Shown here: in pieces, positions 46,061-57,600 of the stretch
How positions within the stretch are numbered: position 1 is the stretch's first letter
Layout: each line of letters starts with the position of its first letter
Assembly: GCA_039720395.1 (NCBI GenBank)
Contig: CM077827.1
Location: forward strand, 17,161,822-17,225,821
DNA: 64,000 nt
Direction: 5' to 3'
Source of the DNA: Liquidambar formosana
Taxonomy: Eukaryota; Streptophyta; Magnoliopsida; Saxifragales; Altingiaceae
Program-made: the position numbers and the translations under genes
The notes under the pieces: model-generated
What the model was told of the DNA's origin: nothing
The model's input: only the letters and a program-made list of their open reading frames with translations
Databases searched by the model: none

Positions 46061-46176
46061 AACTTGATAAACTTGAGGGATATATTCATCCCATAACTCA
46101 AGGATTGCACAAAAAGTCAATTTGGAGAAGTTTAGAGGTCGCAAGCGCGCGAGACGGGGCAAACGGGCAAAGCGGG

Positions 46177-46256
46177 CTAGGGTGACCATCTGCCCTCAGA
46201 TGGTCAACCGTCCAGGGCAAGACGGCTGACCGTCCAAGGGGGGACGGTTACCCGAG
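46177..46256. promoter_or_regulatory. 80 bp foldback module, copy 6 (upstream of PMD gene, B2)
   Basis: CTAGGGTGACC ... GGTTACCCGAG, with GACGG and CCGTC arms around CTGA. About 285 bp before the PMD start, as in B1. Confidence 0.78.
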
Positions 46257-46541
46257 CCCACCATTGAGAAATTTCTGGGTTTTTAAACCCATGTTTGCCC
46301 ACTCATTCTCATATTCACCCAACCCGAAAATTAAAGAGTTTCTCTCTCTAAACTCTCATTCCATCTTCTCCAACTCTCATTCTCTCATTCCTACTTCAAA
46401 AACATTCAATCCAAACATCAAATGCACATCAAAAAACAACAAATCAAGCCCATTTAACAATCAAAACAACCAATTCACATCATCTTTGGAAATCAAACCA
46501 AATCAAACCCATTTTTCACAAACCCAACTCCATCATCAAGA

Positions 46542-49207
46542 ATGTCATCAAGCAAGGACTCAAGCACCAAGTATCCATTCTATGGGGTCAAAAGCACGTA
46601 CAAGGCACCACTCTATGATGCTCCACAAGCTAGGGTGTTGCTTGAACCCGACAAGCATCTCTCATTCATCCATTCCCAACAAGAAGTAAGTTTACCCAAC
46701 TTAACACTTTTCTTTTGAATCTTTCAATTCTTTTGATGAAATTGCATTCCCTTCTACTTCTTTGAATACCCCTTGGGTTGTTGAATGATATCCCTTGATT
46801 TGGCAAGGATTGAACACACAAATTCTTTTCATTTGAAAGCTTGAAAAATGGCACCCGCCAAGTGTTCGATAAAATTCCCAAGTGAAATAAAGATGTTCAA
46901 TCTTTACTAAATCAATGTATATCAACAAGTAAACCCTCAAGTGAGTAATATGCCATGATTTAGCAAGGATTGACCATACAAAATTCTTTTGTTTCAAGGC
47001 TTGGGAGGTGTCACCCACCAAATGTTCGATAAAATGCCCAAGTGATAAAAAAGTGTTCAATCTTTGCCAAATTAAGGCACATGAACAAGTAAACCCATAA
47101 ACATACATTAGCAATTCATTTCATGAATAAAAACAAACTTTTGACATCTTTTAGAAAACAATTTGAAACCAATTGCGAGTGTAAGCTTATTATTTCCATG
47201 TTCTTTTAACTAACTCTCAAGGTATTTTCAATGGCTATAGCCCAACTTTCAGGACATGCGCACTCGGTCCTCTGTCAAAGGACTCATTGAATGGTGGCGG
47301 AACATGGAAAACTTCCAACCCATTACCAAGGGCTATGTTGAAAAGGCCAGTTTTGGTCCATTCCTAGACTCTTTGTGGAATGACTAATGTGATAGGCAAG
47401 CTTTGCTAGCCTTGTCTGAGCTATGGTGGGACACCACCAATACATTCCACTTTGGCTTTGGGGAGATGACACTAACCCCCAAGGACTTCACCATGATCAC
47501 GGGCTTAAGCATTAAAGGCAAAAGCTTGGAATTCTATGAGGCGGCTCACACGGATGAGGATTATCTCCTAGCTTACCTTGGGATGGAAATTGAGGTAATC
47601 AAGAAAGCAGTGCGACGCACTTGGCTTTTCAACAAGTTTGCCAAACAAAGGGAGAGCGAGGGTGCGAGCCCCGATTGTATTACAAGGGCATTCCTTCTGT
47701 ACATGATCTCATGCACATTCTTTGCTGGGACGGGCGACCTAGCCCCTTTGGGTCTTCTTGCAAGCATGGAGGATGTTGACAAGATCAGGAAATTCAAGTG
47801 GGGAGGGGCTGCTTTAGCCACCATGTATCGCACAATGTGTGACATGTCACGCGGTGTGACCAAGGACTTCGGTGGGATGCCCTTTGTTTGGGAGGTAATG
47901 CTACTTCCCTTTCATTTCTTTTTATTTTTTTTTTCTTACATTATCTTCTCTTTTTGACTCTTTTCTCAACTTTTGGCAGGTTTGGTGCTATGAGTACCTT
48001 AACCTATGTCGCCCATCCCTTGCTGAGGAAACCATCGAATGGCCTACCCTCAAGAATTACTCTCCTAATTATGTGTCCATCCGGGTGGCAAATCGTCATG
48101 ATTACGCCTTTGCTAGAGCTCACCTAGCAAGCCTCACTTCTGATATGGTGAAATTCTTTCCCTATTCTTTTCCTTTTCTTTTTACTCCCAATTTCTCATT
48201 TTGGATTTTTGAATAGATTGAATGGAATCTATGGAAGATATGGGTACCAATGCTACCCAAGCGATGCATTCCTAGCCTGATGCTGACTGGCAAGAGGGTG
48301 CTCTTGGAAGGCCCCGTGGGTAGGTACTGGTACCTAGGGGAGCGTGTCTTATGACAAGTCATGGGTGATGTGAATGCCGCCATGGCTCCAATGCCTCCAG
48401 CACTTAACATGAGGCATGCTAACTTAATGGAGGGGGAGGAGTTGTGGGATGCCTTGAGAGGCTGGGATGCGGAGGAGTTCACTTCTCCTGACATTGCATA
48501 TGACACTTTCTGTCTCCAATATTTGATGAGACCCAGGGTGACAGGCCTTCTTCCTTAGGGGGTAAGTCTTTAACATTCTCCTAGCCTTTTCTTTTGATAG
48601 AGACTCTATTTAATAGGTGAACACTTGTAGGGTCGACGAGCACGAGGGCATAGCTCAACAGTGGGCTCAGGCGTGGTTCCTAGCTCTGAGGATGATGAGA
48701 TGGAGGGGGAAAGGTCATTACCCTTGCCTCAGCCTATTTGGTTCATTGATTTGTGTAGTGGGTTGGACTTTGTCAAGACCGCCATCACTCATCCTGCATT
48801 TGATGAATCTCCTAGGATCGACCCAAATCAAGAACAGGTGAGTTCTCTTTATGGGTATTTCTTTCTTTCTTTGAACATTACCTTCAATTTTATCCTTATT
48901 GATTATCCTAGGTGCCTGCGGTATATGCCCAAGAGTTTATTAACCTTAGTGAGGGCTTGAGGCGTGACCTTGTGAGGATGAGCTTAGCCAAATCCATGGC
49001 GGAAGCTCGTTTGGATGTCATGGTAAGTGTTCAACCCATTTTAAAGTTCCTATTTGTGGTTTTCAACCAACCCTATTCTCATACTTGACTTCTTTGCAAT
49101 GGATTTTGTATATGCAGCCACCTCCAGCAATGCGCCCTCCTAGAGCACCTCGTGGGGGTCGTGATGGAGCTGGGCCGAGCCGCAAAAGAAGCTCTGGGAA
49201 TCGCTGA
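46542..49207 (+). pseudogene. Antisense PMD gene of B2, seven exons, three stops
   Basis: Exons 46542-46685, 47253-47894, 47980-48147, 48217-48561, 48631-48837, 48912-49022, 49118-49207; each has exactly the same length as in B1 (144, 642, 168, 345, 207, 111, 90) and all splice sites are conserved. The product would be 568 residues with the same PMD blocks. Exon 5 is uninterrupted here and supplies the empty site for the B1 solo LTR. In-frame stops: TAA at 47385 (CAA in B1), TGA at 48352 (CGA in B1) and TAG at 48556 (CAG in B1). All three are C-to-T changes. Confidence 0.88.
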
Positions 49208-49488
49208 GTTCATTTACTTTCTTGTTGGGCTTGTAGAAACAATGAGACTATGGCTATCTTTTTGCATTTCATGCTTGTGTTTTGTAATTGCCACCTAAAA
49301 CCAGCTCTCTTATCCCTTGCTATGGATACTTGTTGTGCTTATTTGAATCTATCATGATGATGTTATGGTGCCTTTCTTGTGAAAATTTGAGTCAATGTGA
49401 GTTCATAGGAGTGAAAATGGCCTAAAAAGGCCATCCGAATGCGAAAATAGGCAAAACCGGGCGAAACAAAGCAAAACAGGGCGGAGGT
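49208..49488. other. Spacer between PMD gene and ORF2, B2
   Basis: Counterpart of 17593-17873: 3' flank of the PMD gene, then G- and A-rich short repeats before the module. No ORF. Confidence 0.5.
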
Positions 49489-49568
49489 CTCGGGTGACCA
49501 TCTGGCCCCGGACGGTTAGCCGTCTGGGCCTAGATGGCTGACCGTCTAGCCCCAGACGGTTACTCGAG
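49489..49568. promoter_or_regulatory. 80 bp foldback module, copy 7 (upstream of ORF2, B2)
   Basis: Starts CTCGGGTGACC, ends GGTTACTCGAG (one change). Ends 88 bp before the ORF2 TATA box, identical spacing to B1 and A. Confidence 0.82.
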
Positions 49569-49655
49569 GTCGACGCGCTTTTTCGCGATTTTTCAAGAAT
49601 TTCGCTATTTTGATGGTTCTACTCCTTTTAGGACTCGAATTTGTAACCCTTCCCC

Positions 49656-49665
49656 TATAAAAACA
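49656..49665 (+). promoter_or_regulatory. ORF2 TATA box, B2
   Basis: TATAAAAACA preceded by CCCC, 55 bp before the start codon. Confidence 0.75.
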
Positions 49666-49710
49666 TATGAGGGAAGCCTTCTAACTCACCTATTTTCATT
49701 GACAATAATT

Positions 49711-50642
49711 ATGGAAGCCTTGGATGGGTTCTTAAGAGGGTTTTTGGCAGTCATGGCTGCCAAAGACAAAACTGAGTTTAGGCGCTTTGGCTTGGAACCA
49801 TTGCTCTCCATAAGGCACATGAAGCTCGAGACGACTCTTCTCACTGCGGCTACATACTTCTGGGATCCTCAAATCCATGTCTTTCGATTCAATTATGAAG
49901 AATTATGCCCAACCATGGAGGAATTCTGTGCTTTATTTGGAGTTTCGCCCGTAGGGCCATTCATTCTTCCTACACCTCGCTCTGATTACCTTGCTTCCTT
50001 CTCGGATTTTCTTGGCATTCCCCAAAGGGACGCAACGATCTTCGTCAAGGACCATATGGTGGACTTAATGAAGTTAGCAACCTCATTCTTGGCTCGTGAT
50101 AGCGAAGGTACTTTGACTTTCACCCCTCAAATTCAGCGTGCACTCGCTTTCTGTTTAATTGGTCGCTTTCTTATCTCCACCGGCACTCTTCAAGCCCCTG
50201 TTCAAATATATGAGTTGGTTGCCCCTCTTCTCAAGCGGCATAACATCATTCCTTTGGTATTAGTTGAAACCTTGAATGGTTTAGATAAGGTTCATGGCAA
50301 CCCTAAAGCGCCTTTAGAAGGTAGCCCCTTTTTACTGCAAATGTAGCTGCTCGAGCGCTTGAACTTTCTATCTCCCACCACTATTAATCCATACAAGCCC
50401 CAGCACTTCTGTCTACGCCGAGTTGAACTCCCTGGGCCGTTCTCTTTAAGAGATTGGTTGGGTTACTTCCACACACTGTCGTGGCAAAACATCAAATGGT
50501 ACGTCTTCACATGGGGGTGTAAAGAACAGGCATTTTTTCGAACCTCGGGGTATGCTTTTGTCAAACTCATAGGACTGAAATCGACTTCCTTCTATTGGAC
50601 TTCGAGAATTCTTCGCCAGATGGGCGCCATGCAAACCATACC
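49711..50642 (+). pseudogene. Antisense ORF2 of B2, truncated by copia insertion
   Basis: Begins MEALDGFLRGFLAV like B1. Open for 211 codons, then TAG at 50344 (TGG in B1 and A), then open again to the copia insertion after the MGAMQTIP codons. The two stops of B1 ORF2 are not shared, so the copies were broken independently. The 3' part, including the basic tail, lies beyond the copia element. Confidence 0.82.
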
Positions 50643-52321
50643 TGTTAGGATTATGCCCTAGAGCCAATCATAGAGATGATTGTTTAGGGATTAGGAACAA
50701 TCAATTGATTTCATTTATATGTCACATTTATTATTGATTTAATAAAAGGGCTTATTCTATTATGTTTATATGCATCATTTATATTTACATAATATGTCCA
50801 TGGAGTTAGAGTTGAGAATATGAAATTACAAAGGGTTGTAATTTTGAGACTGTAAATATATCTTTGTACTAAACTCCTAAATCATTCCTAGTTGAAGGTT
50901 AACTATGATGGACAGTAATGGACCATAGGACTAGCACTTGTTAGGTTGACTCTATAGGAGGATAGCTAGTCTCAAGCTATTTGTGTGGAGACACTACAAC
51001 CAACAAGTGGGTGCCTATTATCAGAATAGGTACACTGAATGTGACCAAAGATATGAGATAAACTGAATGGAGTTTTAACCTGCTTGTCAATCAGTTTCTC
51101 ATTGTTATAGTGGTACAAGTAATCCTTAGACCTGAGACACCATGGTTGTCTTATACATGTAGCTTTAGAAGTTTGATAACACTAAGTGCAGATCCTATTC
51201 AGGGGTCTGTAAGGGTGTTCATTGGCCCTACTGCTATGTGTGTGAAGGCATGTGAGTGATCAACAAGGAATCCATCACTCTCAGGAAAAAGAGAGTGAAT
51301 GTCTCATACAGCATTCATTGAATATAACTCATTAAATCCATGGGCCCATGGTAGAATGAATATGGAAAGGAGTTTCCATAAGTTCATCATTGAGTTGATA
51401 TTAATGAATGAGTATAAAGTAATTGAACTAGTGACTTGACAGACTTCCATGTCCTATTAGTTCAATTGGAGATATTGTGTTGATGGAAGGATGGAATTGT
51501 AACCTGTAAACTATAACAGAAGGGTTCTTTGTAAATGACTATTCACCTCATTAAGGACCACACCATGAGCCATATGCTAGGTGTTACTCATGGTTAGTAG
51601 AAGCCCTAATTGATATAAATGAGTTATAATCAATTAGGGAATTGAAAGGAGTTTCAATTAGACCCTTAATGGAAAGTGTTCCATTGTGCACAACTTGTGC
51701 TGTTTCTACTACTTAATGATGTGAACCCAATGGGTCACACACTGATCATGCTAAGAGAGCTTGAAAGTCTATGAGAGAAAGGGCATAAGTGAATAAAAGA
51801 ATTGTTCTTAAGGGGCAAATTTATATAGGATATAAATTAGAGGGGTTAAGTTGTAATTATGTATAATTACAACTTAACTCATATGAGGAATAGGATTCCT
51901 CACTAGGGCCGGCCCTATTAGTGGGCTATATATAGCCTCACATGTGATGTGATGAGATCACTTGAAACATAATTCATTCTCCCCAAGGGCTGGCCGAATT
52001 TCACAAGGAGGCTCTCTCTCTCTCTCCCTCTTCTCCACCTCTAGCAACAACAAGGAAGAAGAAGGAAAGGACTTCAAGTTCAAGCTAGGTGTGGATACCG
52101 TTGGAGGCAGCACACTTGGGCTGCTCATTCACCGCTGTCCGGAGAAGACAAAGCTTGGAGCATAAAGGAGAAGACTTGAATCAACTGTAAGTAATTCTAC
52201 CCTCTTCTAGTTAGGGTTTTTGTTTTGTATTAAGCATAATTAAGATTCATGGGTTTGGGAATCGTAGGAAAAATTTTAAATTCCGCCTTTGTATTTTTTC
52301 TCTCTAGTTTGATTCCCAACA
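50643..52321 (+). repeat. 5' LTR of outer copia element (1679 bp)
   Basis: Starts TGTTAGGATTATGCCC and ends GATTCCCAACA. It is clearly diverged from the inner element's LTRs (many substitutions, extra bases), so the two belong to different subfamilies. TATA-like CTATATATAG near 51926. Confidence 0.95.
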
Positions 52322-52322
52322 G

Positions 52323-52335
52323 TGGTATCAGAGCC
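52323..52335 (+). promoter_or_regulatory. Primer binding site, tRNA-iMet type, outer copia
   Basis: TGGTATCAGAGCC one base after the LTR, the standard initiator tRNA-Met complement of plant copia elements. Confidence 0.92.
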
Positions 52336-52362
52336 ATGATTATGCCTAATACAAACTGCATG

Positions 52363-54021
52363 TGTTAGGATTATGCCCTAGAGCCAATCATAGAGATGAT
52401 TGTTTAGGGATTAGGAACAATCATTTGATTTCATTTATGTATGTCACATTTATTATTGATTTAATAAAAGGGCTTATTCTATTATGTTTATATGCATCAT
52501 TTATATTTACATAATATGTCCATGGAGTTAGAGTTGAGAATATGGAATCACAAAGAGTTGTAATTTTGAGACTGTAGATATATCTCTGTACTAAACTCCT
52601 AAAGCATTCCTAGTTGAAGGTTCACTATGATGGACAATAATGAACCATAGGACTAGCACTTGTTAGGTTGACTCTATAGGAGGATAGCTAGTCTCAAGCT
52701 ATTTGTGTGGAGACACTACAACCAACAAGTGGGTGCCTATTACGAGAATAGGTACACTGAATGTGACCAAAGATATGAGATAAACTGAATGGAGTTTTAT
52801 CCTGCCTGTCAATCAGTTTCTCATTGTTATAGTGGTACAAGTAATCCTTAGACCTGAGACACCATAGTTGTCTTATGCATGTAGCTTTAGAAGTTTGATA
52901 ACACTAAGTGCAAATCCTATTCAGGGGTTTGCAAAGGTGTTCATTGGCCCTACTGCTATGTGTATGAAGGCATGTGAGTGATCAACAAGGGATCCATCAC
53001 TCTTAGGAAAAAGAGAGAGAATGTCTCATATAGCATTCATAATATAACTCATTAAATCCATGGCCATGGTAGGATGAATATGAAAAGAGTTTCATGAGTT
53101 CATCAATGAGTTGATATCTATGAATGAGTATAAAGTAATTGAACTAGGGACTTGACAGACTTCCATGTCCTATTAGTTTAATTGGAGACATTGTGTTGAA
53201 GGAAGGATGCAATTGTAACCTATAAACTATAACAGAAGGGTTCTTTGTAAATGACTATTCACCTCATTAAGGACCACACCATGAGCCATATGCTAGGTGT
53301 TACTCATGGTTAGTAGAAGCCCTAATTGATATAAGTCAGTTATAATCAATTAGGAAATTGGAAGGAGTTCCAATTAGACCCTAAATGGAAAGAGTTCCAT
53401 TGTGCACACCTCGTGCTACTCCTACTACTTAATGATGTGAACCCAATGGGTCACACACTGATCATGCAAGAAGGGCTTTAAAGTCTATGAGAGAAAGGGT
53501 TTTAGTGAATAAAGAATAGTTCTTTATAGGCCTATTTGTATTTGATACAAATAATAGGGGTTAATGTGCAATTAAGAGTAATTACACATAACCCTATTAG
53601 GGTTTCTTCCCCATGGCCAGCCCCCTTTAGTGGGCTGCCTATATAAGTCACACTTATGTGTGACATGGCATAAGAGGCTTGCACAATAGACCCTAGCCGT
53701 CCAGCCCCTTGGAGGCTCTCTTCTCTCTCTCTCTCTTCTCCACCTCTAGCAACAACAAGGAAGAAGAAAGAAAGGACTTGAAGCTCTAGCTAGGTGTGGA
53801 TACCGTTGGAGGCAGCACACTTGGGCTGCTCATTCACCGCTGTCCGGAATCAAAGCTTGGAGCAAAAAGGAGAAGACAAAAATTCTGTAAGTGTTCTAAC
53901 CCTCTTTGTAGTTAGGGTTTGATTTTGTGTTATGCATAGTTAGATTCATGGGATTGGGAATCGTAGGAAAAATTTTTATATTCCGCACTTGTATTTTTCC
54001 CTCTTTGTTCGATTCCCAACA
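52363..54021 (+). repeat. 5' LTR of inner copia element (1659 bp)
   Basis: TGTTAGGATTATGCCC to GATTCCCAACA. TATA box TATATAAG at 53640-53647, followed immediately by a hairpin with arms GTCACAC and GTGTGAC and loop TTAT (53647-53664) around the expected RNA start. Confidence 0.97.
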
Positions 54022-54022
54022 G

Positions 54023-54035
54023 TGGTATCAGAGCC
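54023..54035 (+). promoter_or_regulatory. Primer binding site, tRNA-iMet type, inner copia
   Basis: TGGTATCAGAGCC, one base after the LTR. Confidence 0.93.
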
Positions 54036-57000
54036 ATGATTATGCATAATACAAAATACATATGGGCTGGTAATTATGGTGTAGTTGAATGATTCAAAAA
54101 TCTGGAAAATTTTTCTGCATAATTGGTTTTCCTCCATGGCTGAACCTAGGGTTTGGAACCCTAGGTCAATTCTCTTCTACTCCTCTTCTAATTGATGGTT
54201 AAGTGTAGCCATGGATGCAATAGGTTGCATAGGGTTTGAGTTTGGAGAAGAAGAATAAGGAAACTAGGGTTTTATAAAACTGTTATGAACAGTTTTCATG
54301 GTAGCCATGAAAAACCGTCATCTTGTTTTGCATGCCGAATTCAGAGTTCTTCTCCAAAATTTTTGAACCATATATGGTTAGAAAGCTCTTCGAATAAGCT
54401 TTCCAACCCAACAAACGGTGCATCAATCCGAGTTCTGTAGTGAAAGTTATGAATTTTTTACTACAGGCTGTCTGGAAAGACAGTTTTGCTCGGGAATGAT
54501 GCAATAGCCACAACTTTGAGTTATTGATGGAGATCAAAGGCATGGCAATGGTTGCCACCACTTGGCTTATGTTCTAGACATGGTAGGGAAAGGTTCCCAA
54601 GCATTTAGATGCATCATAATTGGATTAAGATGCTAGAACAGAAGGAAGAAGGAGAAGAACACCATGGAGGCTGAATCTGGGTTTTAGAACCCTAAGGTTC
54701 TTGCAATTAATTCTAATTAAAGCTGCTGTATTTATGATGGAAGATCATTGTAGGATCATTATATATCATGTGTATATGATTTTCTTTAAGTTTCAAAAAG
54801 GTTTTGATGGAAAAAGATTCAAAAAGTTTGAAAATTTTTCATGAACAGCATAGCAGATTTTCTCTGCAGAAAAATCATCAATGGAGTTTTGATTAGAACT
54901 TGAGTTAGGGAACTCCAAATTGCATGAAACCAATTGAATTAGTTTCCTAAGACATGTAGGATACTGGGAAAATTCATTTGGTAGCCTAATTCATTCATCT
55001 TGCTGGGTTTTAAATCAATTTCTGACCATGGACAGCATGCTGTCAAATTCTGGGCAGCCTACTGTTGTTTTAATTGTTTAGAACAATTGGTGATGATTTG
55101 ATCATCCAAACCTCTTCTATTAGCTTAGTATTTCATGTAGGGACATGATACAAAAGCTGGTTTCAATGGAGGAGTCGAATTGATAAGGATTTAGAAGCTA
55201 TTGTGACCTTCAAGGTCTGCAACAATGGCTCTAGCAATGGGTTTTGGAAACCCTGATTGTTCTTGATGATGGCAGCCACTTCCACCACTTCTCACATGTC
55301 CAGAGGCTTGTCCCACACCCCTAGGATGTTCTCCCATGACTGGCCATGGCCTCCCACAGTCGTTGGTGGCCATGGCAGCCTAGCCAAGCTCAGGCAGCCC
55401 CCTGGTAGTGGAGGCTGCATAGAGTTAAGGATGAAACCCTAATTTTGAGTTAATGATGAAACCCTAATTTCATTATGGCATTAATTAAAACCCTAATTGG
55501 AATATTAATTACCTTAATTAAGAGTTAATGATTGGTCATTAAATGACCAATCATGGTTATTGATTGTTAGGGCATAATTAATACCATTAATGATGTCTAG
55601 GGTTAGGGTTTTGGAAACCCTAATTAGTGTAATTAATTAAGGGTAATTAATACCCTATTTGGCATTAATTAAACCCTAATCCCTTTTATTAAATACCATA
55701 TGAACCTAGGGTTTTAATGATTGGACATTAAATGACCAATCATAAGGCATTTAATGATTAGGGCTTGCATTTAGGGTTTAGGGTTATGCATTTAGGGTTT
55801 AGGGTTTTAGGAAACCCTAATACACTAATTCATCATTTTATTGATTTTATTTAATTCCCTTGTTAATTATTTAATTAATATTGATTAATTTTATAATGTT
55901 TTAAATGGTTTAAAATACAATTAGGGATTAAATTAAAATCTGGAAATTCTTAATTAAATGAAATTGTTTTGTTTAATTAAGGAAACCCTAATATTGGATA
56001 TTAGAGTTATTTTAGGAAACTTTACATGTTTTAAATTAATTTGATTAATTGAAACTGTAATGTCTTAAATGTTAAGACTTTATTTAATTCTGGATATTTT
56101 GTTAAAACCTAATAAGATTAGGATGCATTAATGAGATTAATGTAAATCATTCAAGAGAATTACCATAATGCCCATATGTTTTAATGCTTACAGTTTTTCT
56201 TTACATTATGCAATGAGATTGTATGTATGTGCTTGGATGATGATTATGGACTATACCCTTTAAACCAATTGTGATTGGCCGTCTTATGAATGGGATGTTA
56301 TTATTTACAAGAGTTGTAATTTTATTAAGGTGATGTAATTTATTTGGGGCTTGCATGCCACCTTCCCTCTCCCTCTCTCTCTATCATTCTCTTATGTACC
56401 CCACATTCCCCTTATGTATCCCTTTCTTTAAATTATGTAAATGTTATGTAATCGAGAGCGCACTAAGGAGCATGGTGGACCTAAAGGAGCATGATAGAGC
56501 CCAACAAGCCAATGGTGGAGACCATCAAGCCAAGGGAGCAGATTGAAGGACTTGAAAGCTTAGAGAAGTTTTTCAAGAAAGCATGCATGTTATGAATGGT
56601 TTATTTTACGATCACCTACACCCACCATAGACCTAGGATTCAATCTATTGGCTTGGATTGAATCTTCTCAAAGTCCATAATCATCATAGTGGGAGCTTTA
56701 ATTTATGAGATAATTGTATTAGCTCCAATACCATAGTTTGGTATATGTTACCTATTCACTTAGGGACTAATATCAAAATATGGTACTTTATATATGTTGA
56801 TATATAATAGCATGCGATGTATGATTTATAATAGCATGAGATGTATGATTATAAATAGCATAATTTATATGTTTAAATTTTGATACATAGGATGCATGTT
56901 AATTTGATAAGACCCTTTAAAACCCCTCTTATTTAATATTAAGTTGAAAATGGAGAAGTCATTGGGGAATGAATTCTTCATTGCCTTCCATCATTATAGG

Positions 57001-57600
57001 ATCATCTAACGTCCCTTAATGTGGGTACCTGGCTGCAGACATGTAGGAGCTACCCATGTTAAAGACATTACTTGAAACTATCACATATGAGATATCATGG
57101 GGTGCCTAAACTGGTATATACCAAGAAACTAACATGTGAGGTATATATTTGGCGAAACATACCTGTGTGAATGATGGGTTTAACTTAACTAGGGAAGTAT
57201 TCCAAGAAACTAACATGTGAGGTGTATGTTCCCTAGAGGCAAAACGATTGGAACTTGCTTATGAAGCAATAGACAAAGAGTTGTCTTCTTATTGTGGGTT
57301 AGAAGCCAAGAAACTAACATGTGAGGCTTCTAGGTCACAGTGGGACCCCAATCCCCATTAGGAATGAGATTCCCGAATTCCATTAGAGGGTGTATGGAAT
57401 TTGATAAAATAGTGGGAGGTACCATATGATTAAAGACCCAATCATTATGGATAAAAATGAAATCTAATTCTCTGTTTATGTAGATTACCTAATTACTCAC
57501 CTCAAAACCCCTATTTCCTAATATATAGGATATTGATAGTTTGACTAAACCCGATTTCTTTGATTGATTTAGGAAATTGAGAATTGTTCTTAATTTCAAA
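54036..57600 (+). other. Non-coding leader of inner copia element
   Basis: About 3.6 kb without a supported ORF. 54040-55430 is related to 62055-63360 in the outer element. 55430-56000 is AT-rich with many AACCCTAA and TTTAGGGTTTAGGG telomere-like motifs and foldbacks of the type TGATTGGTCATT/AATGACCAATCA (about 55530 and 55722). 57115-57332 holds three hairpins with a constant 17-base loop. Decayed gag may be hidden in the last part but was not recognised. Confidence 0.6.
57115..57332. repeat. Three hairpins with constant loop and variable arms
   Basis: The loop AAGAAACTAACATGTGA occurs three times. Arms are TATATACC/GGTATATA (57115-57147) and TAGAAGCC/GGCTTCTA (57300-57332); the middle one is flanked by CTAGGGAA/TTCCCTAG (57189-57236) with imperfect inner pairing. 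Loops are identical while arms differ but stay complementary. Confidence 0.75.

Larger units (their letters stand above)
41356..50642 (-). mobile_element. Element B2: second B-family gypsy element (visible part)
   Basis: Starts with its 3' LTR at 41356, inside B1 pol (the five bases before it are CATTG). It repeats the B1 order: LTR, hairpin spacer, PMD gene, ORF2. It is cut at 50642/50643 by a copia element and must continue past the window, so its pol, gag, 5' LTR and second target copy are not visible. Confidence 0.92.

Noticed and set aside
55191..55442. Opposing 60-residue ORFs in the copia leader
   Set aside because: Mutual shadows in a GC-richer patch that is only partly preserved in the outer copy; no domain seen.
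55785..55815. Interstitial telomere sequence
   Set aside because: Only a few irregular TTTAGGG-like units mixed with other AT-rich sequence inside a copia leader; not a telomeric array.
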